Positions 1 to 10,756 are shown, counted from the first letter of the stretch. The stretch is DNA of 64,000 bases from Trichomonas tenax (GCA_023091735.1 JALKBU010000038.1:51122-115121), one strand, 5' to 3'. The notes: generated from the sequence alone by a model not told the origin. A program made the numbers and translations.

Positions 1-217
1 TTGGATTCTTCACCTTAATTATGTACTCCAAATTCCTGAATCCGTTTACATTTTCAAAAAATGAGAACTGGCACATTTTCAAGAGTTACACACCTCTTCT
101 AAAATAAGATGAGGCAAATCGAGCATATAACACTGCTGTAAGGTAAATAACCTTTACAGGAAATGAGTGTTTTAAAATGATAACATCTTTTTGATTTGAA
201 GAATGAAATCTGTGATC

Positions 218-228
218 TGACATGTAAA
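218..228 (-). promoter_or_regulatory. TTTACATGTCA element, minus strand
   Basis: Exact TTTACATGTCA on the minus strand. It lies 225 bases before the transporter ATG and faces away from it, so it may serve a gene outside the window. The function is inferred only from recurrence of the motif between genes. Confidence 0.45.
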
Positions 229-386
229 GTGAAATTATAGTAACAAAAATGGTTTAAAAAATAATAAATATCCATCTTTTTATCTAAAAATATATTGCTT
301 TAATAATTGTTCTTCGAGACCTATTTAAATATATAAACATAAGTTGAAATAGCCTAATTATTAGGTGAAAAAAGTGTAACAAATAA

Positions 387-397
387 TTTACATGTCA
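387..397 (+). promoter_or_regulatory. TTTACATGTCA element upstream of SLC13-like gene
   Basis: Exact TTTACATGTCA oriented toward the transporter gene, with 56 bases between its last base and the ATG at 454. The WDR11-like gene at 13680 has the same element at the same distance. This is a probable promoter or transcription-factor site; there is no experimental support in the sequence itself. Confidence 0.55.
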
Positions 398-453
398 GAT
401 TTTTGCAACATTTTTGGCAAGTTAAAAAATGACGATAATTTATTAAAAAAATA

Positions 454-2019
454 ATGCAGTCCTTTTCCATGAATAATTCAAATGATCCAGCGGAAGAGAG
501 CTCATACGCACGCATGAAGCGCGTCGTCAACATGGACAACTCAGAAGTTCGCAATAGCGTTTACACAGTCCAACGCGCGCAAGAAAAATCCAAAGTTTCT
601 TCATTCCTTCCTATAATCGGCATCATCATCTTCGTCGTGTTCTACATGTCCCCAATTCTCTCTAACAGCCCTGTGGCACACACCTGTATCTCTATTCTTT
701 TATTTGCTGCTTATTGCTGGGGAACTGAGTTCATTCCTTCATACACTACAGCGTACGTCGTTTGCCTCCTCTGTGTGTGGCTTCGCGTCGGCTACGATCA
801 AACAACAGGAACTAGAATGACGGCTGTAGATCTTGCGACGAGATTCGCATCTAAATTCATGGAACCAATCATTCTTGTGTTCTTGGGCTCTCTGACGATG
901 AGTGCTGCACTTACAAAACTCGCAATCACTGACCGCGTTTCGTCATTTTTACTTTCTCGCATTTCGCCAAAGCCAGGAATCGTTTTAATCGCAATCATGT
1001 GCCTTAACTATGTCATCGCTGCATTTTTGTCGAATGTCGCTTCGACAACACTCGTTTTAACATTTTCTCTTCCAATCGTTCGCTCTCTCGATCCATCCGA
1101 TCAATTCATCAAGGCTCTCCTTCTTGGTCTTGCATGGAGTGGTAACATTGGAGGAATGGCGACAACTATTTCTTCACCACAAAATATCATTGCCATTAAG
1201 TATATCAGTGAAACTGTTTCCGTTTCTTTCCTCCAGTGGATGGCATTTGCAATTCCTGGATCAATCATTTTCCTGCTTGCTTCATGGGGATATTTGATTC
1301 TTTGGTTCAAACCAGGCGTTTCAGAGCTCAAGATATCCAGCGATAACGAGTTCAGCCCATGGACATGGAAGCACACTATTGCGTGTGCAACAACCGTCGC
1401 TACAATTGTTTTATGGGTCTTACAAGACAAGCTTTCATTCTTCCTTGGGCACGTCGGCATTACATCATTAATTCCAGTTATTGTTTTCTTTTGCACCGGA
1501 ATTCTCACATCTGAAGACTTTGGAGCCCTCAGATGGTCGACATTAGTTTTGATGGGCGGTGGTCTCGCTCTCGGCGAAGCGATGAAGATTTCTGGACTTT
1601 TGGATATCTTCGCAGATATGATTGCTTCACACTTGCATAACCTCAATGTTTATGTCGTGCTTTTGTTGTTGTTAGTCATTGAGGCTATATTAACATCTGT
1701 TATTAACCACACATCTGCTGCCGCCATCTTATTCCCTGTGATTCAAGTAATCGGTGACAAGCTCAATGCAACAACAGAATTGCTGACATGCTGTGCTTTA
1801 ATGATTTCTTGCTCTCAGCTCTTCCACATCTCCAGCTTCCCTAATGCTCTTATCTCAGGTGTACAGAAACACCAGAGAATGGATCCAAACAAGCTATCTT
1901 CAGAATCGTTCCTTGGCGGCAAAGAATTCTTCATGTATGGATGGCCCACAGAAGTCATCGCAATTGTTATCCATCTTGCCGTATCAAAGAGCATTGTTAT
2001 GGGCCTTCATCTCAAATAG
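454..2019 (+). CDS. SLC13/DASS-family anion transporter
   Basis: A 521-aa polytopic membrane protein that probably carries sulfate, phosphate or dicarboxylates across the plasma or an internal membrane. After a polar N-terminus of about 45 residues there are roughly eleven hydrophobic segments to the C-terminus. Family signatures are visible: SNVASTTLVL around residue 190, the loop GNIGGMATTISSPQN around 230, and NHTSAAAILFP around 420, which matches the second conserved Asn/Thr substrate-site region. The length is typical of the transporter domain, and the SPX domain of yeast Pho87/Pho90 relatives is absent. The ATG at 454 is the first in frame and follows A/T runs. The substrate cannot be told from sequence. 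The next gene converges from the minus strand. Confidence 0.85.
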   Translation: MQSFSMNNSNDPAEESSYARMKRVVNMDNSEVRNSVYTVQRAQEKSKVSSFLPIIGIIIFVVFYMSPILSNSPVAHTCISILLFAAYCWGTEFIPSYTTAYVVCLLCVWLRVGYDQTTGTRMTAVDLATRFASKFMEPIILVFLGSLTMSAALTKLAITDRVSSFLLSRISPKPGIVLIAIMCLNYVIAAFLSNVASTTLVLTFSLPIVRSLDPSDQFIKALLLGLAWSGNIGGMATTISSPQNIIAIKYISETVSVSFLQWMAFAIPGSIIFLLASWGYLILWFKPGVSELKISSDNEFSPWTWKHTIACATTVATIVLWVLQDKLSFFLGHVGITSLIPVIVFFCTGILTSEDFGALRWSTLVLMGGGLALGEAMKISGLLDIFADMIASHLHNLNVYVVLLLLLVIEAILTSVINHTSAAAILFPVIQVIGDKLNATTELLTCCALMISCSQLFHISSFPNALISGVQKHQRMDPNKLSSESFLGGKEFFMYGWPTEVIAIVIHLAVSKSIVMGLHLK

Positions 2020-2163
2020 AAAATAAACAAATTCTCTCTAGTTTTTTTTTAAAAAATCTCAACTTTTTAAAAAAAAAGTTGTATTTTTGAATATGAACAT
2101 AAAATTCGTTTTTAAATAATAGTACTGGGTATCAATGAGTCGAAAATAGCATGGACATATATG

Positions 2164-3972
2164 TTATTCAATTAGATCGTTATTATGCACGTCGAGGAAT
2201 GCTTCCACGCTCTCTTCTTCGAAATCTCGCTTGAAAGGATCATCATCATCACCCACAACGGATGTTGTCCAAAGTGGGTTATCATTTGTAATTGTGTTAG
2301 ATGTGGATGGAGCATGGTTAGCTGTTTCTTCGGCCATTTCAATAGTGGAGTTAGATTCTTCTTCCTTCTTCTTAAATGCAACTAAGTAAATGATAACAGC
2401 AGCAACGATAATCAAGATAAGTCCTGCGACAACACCAACGATAATGTATATCATGTTATTGTTCTTCTTCTTTTCTGGTTCGGGGTAATTTAAGTAAACA
2501 TCTGCTTCAATAATTGTCCAAGATGGAACCTGAAAGACACCTTCTGTTGTAACTTCTGTGAAGATTGGCTGGTTTTGTCCATTGTAGGAAATGATTGTTG
2601 TGACAGTCTTTGTGTATAGTTCAACATAAACAAGGGAGGAGGCAATAGTTCTTGTACTGAAACCTGGTTTGTTTCTATCACCTTCGATGATTGGTGCGAG
2701 TGTTCTAGCTGGTGTTGGTTGCGACACCGGTTTAAGTGAAGCTGGTGTTTCTGGTGTTTCAGAAACAAGATTTGGAACTGGTGGTGGATAGGCTGTGATT
2801 GATGATGTTGTTGGTTGAGGTAATCTTGTAATTGGAGTCGCCATGTAAATGTAAGCAGATGGTGATGGCATTGAAGAAGTTTGTCCATCGCCAGTATTGA
2901 TTCTTGGTGCATTCGTTGGTGAGGTCGCATTACCTTCTGGATCAGTTGTTATTATGCATTCTGAGTCGGCTGTTGCTGGAGCTGTATACGTGAATAATAT
3001 ATTGTGTTGTTTGTTGTAGGAAATCTTGGAATATGTCATTGTATCTTCATTGGAATAATATTCTACTTGACGGTCACAACGGCAATCAAGAAGAACGTTA
3101 TCACCAGGATTACCTGTGTTGAAAATATAGCCTTGTGTAACTTTGTTTCCTATGAAGCAGCACTTGAAAGTTTCAAGTCCAACTAATGTTGATTCGATAG
3201 CAGTGAAGTAAATAGCAGCACCGCCACGGCTAGCAAATCTAGAATAATCTACCTTTGCAAAAATGTTATTGTCGTGAACTTTAGTATCCATTGTCTTCTT
3301 TATTGTATCAACAAGATTTGTCTTAAACTTTGTATTAGCAACTTTTGTAGGTGTTTCCATTGAGTAAAGAGCACCACCAGCAATATCAGCAGTATTATTC
3401 TCGAATTTTGCGTTTGTAACGTAAGCGTTGTAGAGATTGGAAATGCAAACAGCGCCTCCAACATCGGTTGCCTTATTTTCATTAAAAGTTGATTTTTGAA
3501 TAATTATATATTGATCTTCCGGAATTCTGTTATTAACCGGAATTCCTTGGAAGTAGATGGCACCACCAAATTTGTAGGCTGAGTTTTCCTGAAATAAATA
3601 ATTGTCGAAAAATGCTTTTCCACCAAGCGCTGCGATAGCACCACCAATGGCAGCGCCATTCTTAATAAATGCATTGTCATCTATTTCTGCAGAAACATGC
3701 AAAAGTGAATGTGAAGAATAAAGAGCGCCACCACTGGCAGAAGAAACACTAGAACCGAAGGCAAAGTTTTGTTCGAATTTAACATTTTTAACTGTAATTG
3801 AGCAATAGAAATACTCATCTGGACGAAATTGACCTGATCTTGCTTCGGAAATAGTAACATCACGGTTGTAGTATTCGAAGAAATTGCTGATATTTTGGTT
3901 CTTTGCGAGAAGGTTTTTTTGGAAAGCCGGTTCTTTCTCGGATCGCGCTAAAGAAGTAAGTGTAAATAACAT
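2164..3972 (-). CDS. Pmp/POMP-like surface protein with one TM helix
   Basis: About 602 aa from the ATG at 3972; the open frame reaches 4056, but the codon there is TTG. A short hydrophobic start (MLFTLTSLARS) could be a trichomonad signal peptide. The ectodomain has repeated GGA[ILV] and FxxN motifs (GGALYSS, GGAIAAL, GGAIYFQ, GGAVCIS, GGALYSM), the mark of the polymorphic outer-membrane-like beta-helix family known from chlamydiae and expanded in Trichomonas. A Pro/Thr/Ser-rich stalk follows, then one TM segment (IIVGVVAGLILIIVAAVIIY), a Lys stop-transfer and an acidic cytoplasmic tail of about 70 residues with an NPLW motif that could be an endocytic signal. A role in adhesion or surface contact is inferred from the family. 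Confidence 0.85.
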   Translation of the reverse strand: MLFTLTSLARSEKEPAFQKNLLAKNQNISNFFEYYNRDVTISEARSGQFRPDEYFYCSITVKNVKFEQNFAFGSSVSSASGGALYSSHSLLHVSAEIDDNAFIKNGAAIGGAIAALGGKAFFDNYLFQENSAYKFGGAIYFQGIPVNNRIPEDQYIIIQKSTFNENKATDVGGAVCISNLYNAYVTNAKFENNTADIAGGALYSMETPTKVANTKFKTNLVDTIKKTMDTKVHDNNIFAKVDYSRFASRGGAAIYFTAIESTLVGLETFKCCFIGNKVTQGYIFNTGNPGDNVLLDCRCDRQVEYYSNEDTMTYSKISYNKQHNILFTYTAPATADSECIITTDPEGNATSPTNAPRINTGDGQTSSMPSPSAYIYMATPITRLPQPTTSSITAYPPPVPNLVSETPETPASLKPVSQPTPARTLAPIIEGDRNKPGFSTRTIASSLVYVELYTKTVTTIISYNGQNQPIFTEVTTEGVFQVPSWTIIEADVYLNYPEPEKKKNNNMIYIIVGVVAGLILIIVAAVIIYLVAFKKKEEESNSTIEMAEETANHAPSTSNTITNDNPLWTTSVVGDDDDPFKRDFEEESVEAFLDVHNNDLIE

Positions 3973-4389
3973 ATTTTTAAGATTTTGGACGATAACTATC
4001 CCTTCAATAGTAAAAACCGCAATTTGGATTGAATTTGAAACGGTTATGACCTTCAAAAAGACAGTTTTGACAATATGATTTCAATGATGACTTCTGGGTT
4101 TTGAAATCTCATTCCTTAATGTGACTTATAGCCCAATCGATAAACCATATCCTATATGCCTTATTTAACATGCTCTTCTCTTATAACTATTCCAAAAAAG
4201 ATATTAAAATTTTTGACATCTTCATTTTGAACCGATTTGATTTGAGAAAGCTATTTCAATTCGCGTGCCAATGATTAGCATACATACTAATTATATATTG
4301 TCAAGTAAAATATATTATTTGACCTGTAAAGTGTAAATGGCAAATGTCAGAATCCTAAATTTTTTGAAAATTCGTTTTCTAAAAACCCA
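3973..4389. other. Divergent spacer between Pmp-like and CFAP57-like genes
   Basis: No coding sequence is seen. The spacer serves two diverging genes. The variant TGACCTGTAAA (4320-4330) and an ATGTCA (4344-4349) lie 40-70 bases before the CFAP57-like ATG. Confidence 0.55.
4320..4330 (-). promoter_or_regulatory. Variant of the TTTACATGTCA element
   Basis: The minus strand reads TTTACAGGTCA, one mismatch from the recurrent 11-mer. It lies 59 bases before the ATG of the CFAP57-like gene. Assignment rests on position and similarity only. Confidence 0.35.
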
Positions 4390-7300
4390 ATGTCTTCCAC
4401 AGGGCTGAACACGTTAGAGCCTTTCAGCACGCTTGGTATGACCGGGATTGCAGGCACAGGACCTTTCTATGTAAACGATGCTTCGATCGTTTTGCCTGCT
4501 GGCAACCAAATTATTCAGCAATCGATTGATACTGGCGAAAGAATGATTCTTTTTGGGAATCGAATAACTTCCAATGAACCAAGAAACGAAGAACTCACTG
4601 CTTTTGCTATTTCTCACGATTCAACTTACCTCGCTCTCGCTGCAAATCGCAAATATGTCGAACCTGTAATAAATATTTACTATTGCCAGAAAGGAACGAT
4701 ATACATGTCACTCCCTCAGCCGAAATCAGTCCGTATTTTTTACACAGCTTTTCATATGAAGCAAAAATTGATTTTATTTGGTGTAAGTTATCCGAGAACT
4801 CATGCGTTAATTATATACGATTTGACTACGAAGCAAGAGGTGAAGAATGTCAGCATTCCAAGCCCCTTTATCACTGCAAGTTTTAATCCTGATCCAAGTG
4901 ATTCTTCAGTTATCTTCCATACAACAACAGATTTGTATTATATAGCTAGCGCAAGTAAAACTGCCATGAAAATAGAGTGCCCTAACTACAGCAAATTTAC
5001 AGGATTCGTTTATTCACTAAATGAAAGAAATGTCTGCATTGCCACATCAGGAAGAGACCTTATTTTCTACCAAGACTTCACTTTCAGCCACACAATGACA
5101 ATCACAGAAGAATCTCCAATTATTTATTTTGCAACATTTAATCACGGTTTAGTCGCGGCAACAGAGAACTACAAACTTATATTGTTCCAGCATATCTCTG
5201 TTCCTAAGGATTTAGGAAGATCATTCCAACAAGGACCGATTGTTTCATACGTAATCAAGCATCCTGTTGTCTGGGCATCTTTCTCACAGAGCGCACATCA
5301 AATGGTTGTCGATGTTGACCACAGACAATTACTTCTTGTCAACATGAGAGAGTTCGAATCAAACCCTGATAACGCGATCATTAACCCAAACATTGTATCA
5401 CACAAAGGACCCGTTGTCTCTATTAGCTCGTGCGCATACAAACCAATGCTTGTCAGCTGCGGTCAGATCGATAGAACTGTTATTGTCTGGGATTACTCGA
5501 AGCAAGCAAGTGTTCTTTACCACGAATTCCCTGAAGACCTTAAAGATGTCGCATTCCACCCGAGTGGTGATCTCATCGCTGTTGCATCAAGTGATAAGTT
5601 GTATTTGATGGCTGTAACAGTTGATGATTTGATTCAGCGTGCTGAATGGCCACTGTTTAACTGTCTTTCAATTCAGTTCTCTAACGGTGGTCATTTCCTT
5701 GTTGCTGCTTCACACATTATTACATTTATCAATCCATACACACAGGAAATTGTTGCAACGCTTCGTGCACACACAGGTCTCATCAACAGTCTCGGATTTT
5801 CACCAGATGACAAGAAGCTTGTTAGTAGTGGAAGTGATGGCAAGATCGTCGTTTGGAGCGCTGTCACACAACTCCCAGAATGGTCCATTGATATTCCTAA
5901 AGCAAACTTCGTCTCATCGGTCATCTCACACCGAGGCACTGTTATTGCCGCAGCTAAAACAAACATCATTCATCACCTCTTCTCACAGAGGAGGCACATG
6001 AGAGTCTCTGAAGCAGAAATTGGCTTCGCGGCTGTTTTATTTGCAAGCAACACGTGCATCATTCTCGGTGATCTCCTTGGCGGCATCACTGTTGTACCAT
6101 TCCCATTCATCGTTCCATCGTCACACCAGAGCGAGTTCGAGAACGTTCCTCAACTTGAATTTTCGGATGGATCAGCAACAGAAGACACTAAGCCAGTCAA
6201 AACAATTCCATTCTTGTCTGGTCAAACATTCAAATCACACTGCGGCGAAGTTACGAGATTGTGCTCATCGCTCGATAGCAAAGTTTTGTTCACATCTGCT
6301 ACTGACAGCTCTATCTGCGTTTTCAACATTCTCACTGCAAATCAAACAGTCGCTCAGTCACGAGTTCCAATCTTAAGATGCGATATTCCACGCCAGCAGT
6401 TCTTCCTTGTCCCCCAAAGCAGGTACGATGAACTGCAGCACGGTATTGAGAAACTCAAGAGAGATATTCAGTCTCAACAAAATGACTATGAACAGAAGAC
6501 GATTGAGTCTTTGAGAGCACACCAAAAGAACCTCGACGAATTACAACGTCAACACAGAGAAAAGAAAGAAAAACTTAACCAACAGATAGAAGGCCTCATG
6601 GCAGCAATGAATGACTCAACAATTAAAGCTGCTCTTATCTATCAAAATATGGAAGCCGCACACATGAACGAAGCTAAAGTTCTAACAAATCTTTACGAGC
6701 AGAAATTATCTCTTGAGCGTTCTAAATGTGATGCACTGCAGAAGGAAGTTGAAGACTTGAAATGTTCATACGAAGAACGTATATATCTTTTGCAGCAGCA
6801 ATATAAGTCAAGCCTTGAAGAGCTCGGTAACAAGATCAACTCGAAGCAATCCCAGCTCCAAAACGATCTTGATGAGACAAATAAGACGATTATGAAGGAA
6901 GATGAAGATATGGGTGATAGAATGATTGCACTCGAAGTTGAATTCGATCAGGATAGAATGATGATTGATCTCGAATTCCACAACAAAGCCATAGAACTGC
7001 ACAATCTTGAAAAGGAACTTAACGCAAAGGTTGAAGAACTCGCAACTGAAATTGATAAGCAAATCCAAATTATCGGAAACGACAACGAGAGACTCAACAC
7101 TCTCAAGGACGAGCGCGCCAAAGAAGATAAGGAAATCAAGGCACAGCAGCATACGCTCGAATGCAAGACAAGCGAGCTTCACGACAGAGGAGAAACATTA
7201 CAGAGACAAGAAGCGAACATCGAAACACTCGAAAATGCAAATAATGAGTTGACAAAGTTCAAGGGATTAATGAACAGAAGAATTGATGAAATGAGAGAAG

Positions 7301-8034
7301 AACTTCAGCCAACGAAGGATGAAATTGTCAGACTCAGAGCAGAACTCGATGGCACAAGCGAAGAAATCAGAACAATCAAGAGAGTTTCGACAGCAAATCA
7401 CAGAACAATGCAAGACAAGCAGCATCAAATCGAAGTTCTTAAGTCAAAGTTGGCTGAAGCACAGACAGCACTATCAAAGAAGCGTAGAGTTATTCAGATC
7501 TTCACAGCGGATCTCAGAGAAGGTGTTTCGAGGTCTACTGTCGATGAGAGAACAAGTGTTCTCAAAGAACTCCATGACAAATACGTCGCTGTCCACGATT
7601 TGGAAGAGAACATCAAGGACGCGAACGATACAATCAATGAGAACACGAGACAAAGAAAGCACCTTCAGGAGTCCGTTATGCTCCTCCAAAAGTCCGTTAA
7701 CCAACAGAAAACAACAACAATGAAGCACTTCGAAACCAAATCAGCAGAAAACTCTCAACTTCTTTCCGATCTCAACGCAATACAGAAAGAAAACAGATCC
7801 CTCGCAAAGCGCCTCGACTTAGTTCTCGCGGACGTTGACATGCTTCAGTCTAACTTGAAGAGAGTCCAAGCAACAGCGCGCGAACAATCAATAAAGCGTC
7901 AGAGACTCGCGCACTCTGCAATGCAGCCACAGAACAGAGTAACGAGTGACTGGGTCAAGAAGAATACATCAGGAAAGACAATGACAGGTATCTCCGTCGC
8001 TGATGGTCGTGGTAAGTATCTTCACGGCAAATAA
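4390..8034 (+). CDS. CFAP57: CFAP57/WDR65-like axonemal WD-repeat coiled-coil protein
   Basis: 1214 aa. Residues 1 to about 660 form WD-repeat propellers, with repeats such as HTGLINSLGFSPDDKKLVSSGSDGKIVVW and CGEVTRLCSSLDSKVLFTSATDSSICVF (partly quoted). Residues about 678-1180 are almost unbroken coiled coil, rich in E, K, Q and R. The order (N-terminal propellers, long C-terminal coil) and the length match CFAP57, which in other flagellates sits in the axoneme and helps place inner dynein arms. A role in trichomonad flagella is therefore inferred. The ATG at 4390 is the first in frame and gives the full propeller. AATAAA occurs shortly after the stop (about 8071). The next gene starts 92 bases downstream on the same strand. 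Confidence 0.85.
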   Translation: MSSTGLNTLEPFSTLGMTGIAGTGPFYVNDASIVLPAGNQIIQQSIDTGERMILFGNRITSNEPRNEELTAFAISHDSTYLALAANRKYVEPVINIYYCQKGTIYMSLPQPKSVRIFYTAFHMKQKLILFGVSYPRTHALIIYDLTTKQEVKNVSIPSPFITASFNPDPSDSSVIFHTTTDLYYIASASKTAMKIECPNYSKFTGFVYSLNERNVCIATSGRDLIFYQDFTFSHTMTITEESPIIYFATFNHGLVAATENYKLILFQHISVPKDLGRSFQQGPIVSYVIKHPVVWASFSQSAHQMVVDVDHRQLLLVNMREFESNPDNAIINPNIVSHKGPVVSISSCAYKPMLVSCGQIDRTVIVWDYSKQASVLYHEFPEDLKDVAFHPSGDLIAVASSDKLYLMAVTVDDLIQRAEWPLFNCLSIQFSNGGHFLVAASHIITFINPYTQEIVATLRAHTGLINSLGFSPDDKKLVSSGSDGKIVVWSAVTQLPEWSIDIPKANFVSSVISHRGTVIAAAKTNIIHHLFSQRRHMRVSEAEIGFAAVLFASNTCIILGDLLGGITVVPFPFIVPSSHQSEFENVPQLEFSDGSATEDTKPVKTIPFLSGQTFKSHCGEVTRLCSSLDSKVLFTSATDSSICVFNILTANQTVAQSRVPILRCDIPRQQFFLVPQSRYDELQHGIEKLKRDIQSQQNDYEQKTIESLRAHQKNLDELQRQHREKKEKLNQQIEGLMAAMNDSTIKAALIYQNMEAAHMNEAKVLTNLYEQKLSLERSKCDALQKEVEDLKCSYEERIYLLQQQYKSSLEELGNKINSKQSQLQNDLDETNKTIMKEDEDMGDRMIALEVEFDQDRMMIDLEFHNKAIELHNLEKELNAKVEELATEIDKQIQIIGNDNERLNTLKDERAKEDKEIKAQQHTLECKTSELHDRGETLQRQEANIETLENANNELTKFKGLMNRRIDEMREELQPTKDEIVRLRAELDGTSEEIRTIKRVSTANHRTMQDKQHQIEVLKSKLAEAQTALSKKRRVIQIFTADLREGVSRSTVDERTSVLKELHDKYVAVHDLEENIKDANDTINENTRQRKHLQESVMLLQKSVNQQKTTTMKHFETKSAENSQLLSDLNAIQKENRSLAKRLDLVLADVDMLQSNLKRVQATAREQSIKRQRLAHSAMQPQNRVTSDWVKKNTSGKTMTGISVADGRGKYLHGK

Positions 8035-8126
8035 TTTTGATTTTATTTTTATATTTTTATGTTATTTTAAAATAAACTGCATAGCTTAATAAACTGTTTT
8101 ATGTTGTCATATTTTTTATTTGCTGC

Positions 8127-10079
8127 ATGAACAATCAATTTTTCGTCTTTTATGAAGGCGTCGTAAATTGGTGGTCATGCATAAATGTGGAAAGTTCACA
8201 GGTTAAATACGTCGACCTCATCAATTATTTCCTCGAAAAGCTTAAAGAAACAAAAAACGAAAACATATCTATCGATAAATTAAACATTACGTGGATGACT
8301 GCTCAAGAAAATTGTGCCGTTGTCAACCTGGATGAGAATATTCCAATACAAACTGGCGTTTCCACTGAAATTTTATTAATTCTAAAACAAAATCCGCCAC
8401 AGAACAAAAGAATCGCGACAATTCAACAATACCCATTACAAATAATCGAAGAAGGAAGAAAATTCGTCGAAAAAAAGGACTATAAGTCTGCAATGCAATT
8501 TTTTATCGCTGCAGACGTGTTTGGATCGCTCGATATGATCAAAATACTGTATAAACTTGAGCTTTGGACGCAAATTGAGTCTTATTTTCCACGTTTGCTT
8601 GTTATTTTTTCAGCAAATCCAGAAGTATACATGATTTACGGCGCGTGCCTCGAACACTATAATATGTTACTTAAAGCACTGCACCAATATCGTAGGGCAC
8701 TAAGTTTTGCTGAAAATCCTGAAATAAATGCTGCAATTGCGAGAATTCATTTATTGAAAGGTGATGTAACAACAGCAAAGCTGATGATCAATGAAATTAT
8801 AGATAAGAATGACTACAATCCTGTTATTCTTAAGACAGCAATTGATGTTGCAATCAATCTCGAAGATTTCGATACTGCAATACAATATTCGCTTCGTCAT
8901 CCGAAATGTTATAAATCATTGGCAGATATATGCTCAACAGCAAAAGGAACAAATATTTTTAATGAAACGATCAAAAATTATCATCTCACACCCGAAGGAC
9001 TTTGTAATATTGTCTCAATATTATATAAATATGGATGCTCCGATATTGCAATCAAAATTCTCCTTGCAAAAGAAGCTGGTTCTGATCGAAGCATTTATAT
9101 TTTGTCGCATTTACTTTGGTTTTTACTTCTTGAAAGAAACTTTACTTTATTCATCAACTGCTTGCAAACTTTTTGTGCAATGAATCCATTCAAATCATTA
9201 GGAAATATACTAGTGTCTCAGATAGAGTCAATGCTGCAAACAATTAAGGATGATGGTCATACATTCATTAAGAATTCATTCATTGACTCGAAGGCGGAAA
9301 CTTCCGATGTCGAATGTTTCTTTATCTCCATTGTTTATATATTCTTCACGCAGCAATTCTTCCTTCCAGAAGCTCGTGCTTTATATCAAGCTACTGCATA
9401 TAATATGCATCATTGCAGACTCGTCAAAGAATTTTATGATGCGTATCGAGTTACATCGAAAATACATGATAGTAAACTCCCTCTCATCGAGCACGCAAAT
9501 CTCAAGTGTTCAATTCCAATTATTGGTGATGAATTCTCATTTCTGTGCGGTCGTGATCCAACTTTAGTATACACTGAGTTCTACTACTTCAGATCGATTT
9601 TCATTCCTGCACTTTCGATCAAAGATATTTTGGATCCAACAAAGACAGTTAGGCAGAAATTTCTTGTTAACCTTGAATCTGTTGCTGATCAACGCAACAT
9701 TGTGATTGTTTTAGGAACAGTTGATTGCGAGGAAGTTATTCCAAAGTTATGGAGAAAATGCGCAATATCAGATTTAACTGATTATATACATCATCTGGCT
9801 GAAGGATATATCAATATTCTAAGGCAATACCATGATAGGCATAGCAATGTCAATATATATGTGCATCCAGTTTTCACTAGCTCGCCGATATTTGAACCAA
9901 TTTGTTCAATATTTAATCGCGAATTGAAGTCACTTTCATATATCCCTGTTCACTATCTGGCAAGATTGGACTGCAAGATTTATGATAACGATTCTATCGA
10001 TCAATATCACAAACAGTTTAGAAACTCAATGAAGGATATTTTGTTAACACAGTCTAATTTGCTAAATGACAATCGATAA
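8127..10079 (+). CDS. TPR protein with SGNH-like C-terminal domain
   Basis: 650 aa. Residues 1-95 look like a small beta-rich, possibly ubiquitin-like domain. Residues about 105-300 are helical TPR-type repeats, with pairs such as AEVYMIYGACLEHYN-like and NPEINAAIARIHLLKGD helices. The C-terminal 190 residues follow the block order of SGNH hydrolases: GDEF at 467-470, an IVIVLGTVDCEE strand at about 526-536 (the G-x-[IV]-D-C block), IYVHPVF, then FNRELK and a late YLARLD. The usual Ser of GDS is replaced by Glu469, so the domain may be inactive or bind rather than cut. The function is unknown. It shares a strand with the CFAP57-like gene, but trichomonads do not use operons, so the neighbourhood says little. 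Confidence 0.75.
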   Translation: MNNQFFVFYEGVVNWWSCINVESSQVKYVDLINYFLEKLKETKNENISIDKLNITWMTAQENCAVVNLDENIPIQTGVSTEILLILKQNPPQNKRIATIQQYPLQIIEEGRKFVEKKDYKSAMQFFIAADVFGSLDMIKILYKLELWTQIESYFPRLLVIFSANPEVYMIYGACLEHYNMLLKALHQYRRALSFAENPEINAAIARIHLLKGDVTTAKLMINEIIDKNDYNPVILKTAIDVAINLEDFDTAIQYSLRHPKCYKSLADICSTAKGTNIFNETIKNYHLTPEGLCNIVSILYKYGCSDIAIKILLAKEAGSDRSIYILSHLLWFLLLERNFTLFINCLQTFCAMNPFKSLGNILVSQIESMLQTIKDDGHTFIKNSFIDSKAETSDVECFFISIVYIFFTQQFFLPEARALYQATAYNMHHCRLVKEFYDAYRVTSKIHDSKLPLIEHANLKCSIPIIGDEFSFLCGRDPTLVYTEFYYFRSIFIPALSIKDILDPTKTVRQKFLVNLESVADQRNIVIVLGTVDCEEVIPKLWRKCAISDLTDYIHHLAEGYINILRQYHDRHSNVNIYVHPVFTSSPIFEPICSIFNRELKSLSYIPVHYLARLDCKIYDNDSIDQYHKQFRNSMKDILLTQSNLLNDNR

Positions 10080-10756
10080 TATATATTAAAGAAAATGTTT
10101 GTTAGTATAAAGTAAATATTATATTTTGAATGTTTTTTTTTTTCATCTCTATTTATTATACTTTTAAAAGGATCGCTCCTTGATGTAAATCTTTAAACAT
10201 TTTGATATTAAATTGATCAATCTCATTTGTTTATTATTATTGCTTCGGAATGATTCATCTAATTGATGAATATCCAACTGTATTATACCTAAATTTGATC
10301 AAATCATTTAAATTTAAAATATCACTGATCATTTCCAAAGTTCATCAAAGTTAATGCAATAAAAATATCATTATAAAAAATAGTATTTAAATGATGATAT
10401 TTGAAAGCCCATAATGAGGATAAACTATTGGTAAAGTATCATTGCTTAACTGTAACACTAAATCAATAAAAATAAATCAAAATGATAATATCGCTATATC
10501 GCTGTGTAAAAAGTGAAACTGGGTGGTTGTGAAATAGCTACATAACGTTGCAACAAAACAATTTTTATTACTATTTTTTTTTATTTTCTTATTGTTCCCT
10601 GGATAATCGCTGCTGAAAATTTGTTGATAAGGATGAATATAATGTCACCATCATATTTAAAAAGTTTATATTGACTGATTATTTTTGATAATTTTTTTGA
10701 TATATTTTGGGTGGGAACGGATGTAATAAAAAATTGGCTATAAACATGGTATTTAA
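10080..10756. other. Spacer between convergent genes
   Basis: An A/T-rich stretch between the stop codons of the TPR gene and the kinase gene. It contains T runs and AATAAA-like signals but no coding-like frame, repeat or regulatory motif that I could recognise. Confidence 0.6.

Larger units (their letters stand above)
1..453. other. AT-rich upstream spacer
   Basis: No reading frame here looks coding. The stretch carries two copies of the recurrent 11-mer, one on each strand (218-228 minus and 387-397 plus). The sequence just before the transporter ATG is A/T runs containing TGACGATAAT near 430. Confidence 0.6.

Noticed and set aside
1101..1646. 181-codon minus-strand frame inside the SLC13-like gene
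   Set aside because: It lies wholly within a better-supported transporter coding region and has no family pattern.
2164..4056. Bacterial or chlamydial origin for the Pmp-like gene
   Set aside because: The family is widespread in trichomonads, the gene has eukaryote-style TM and tail, and base use matches its neighbours.
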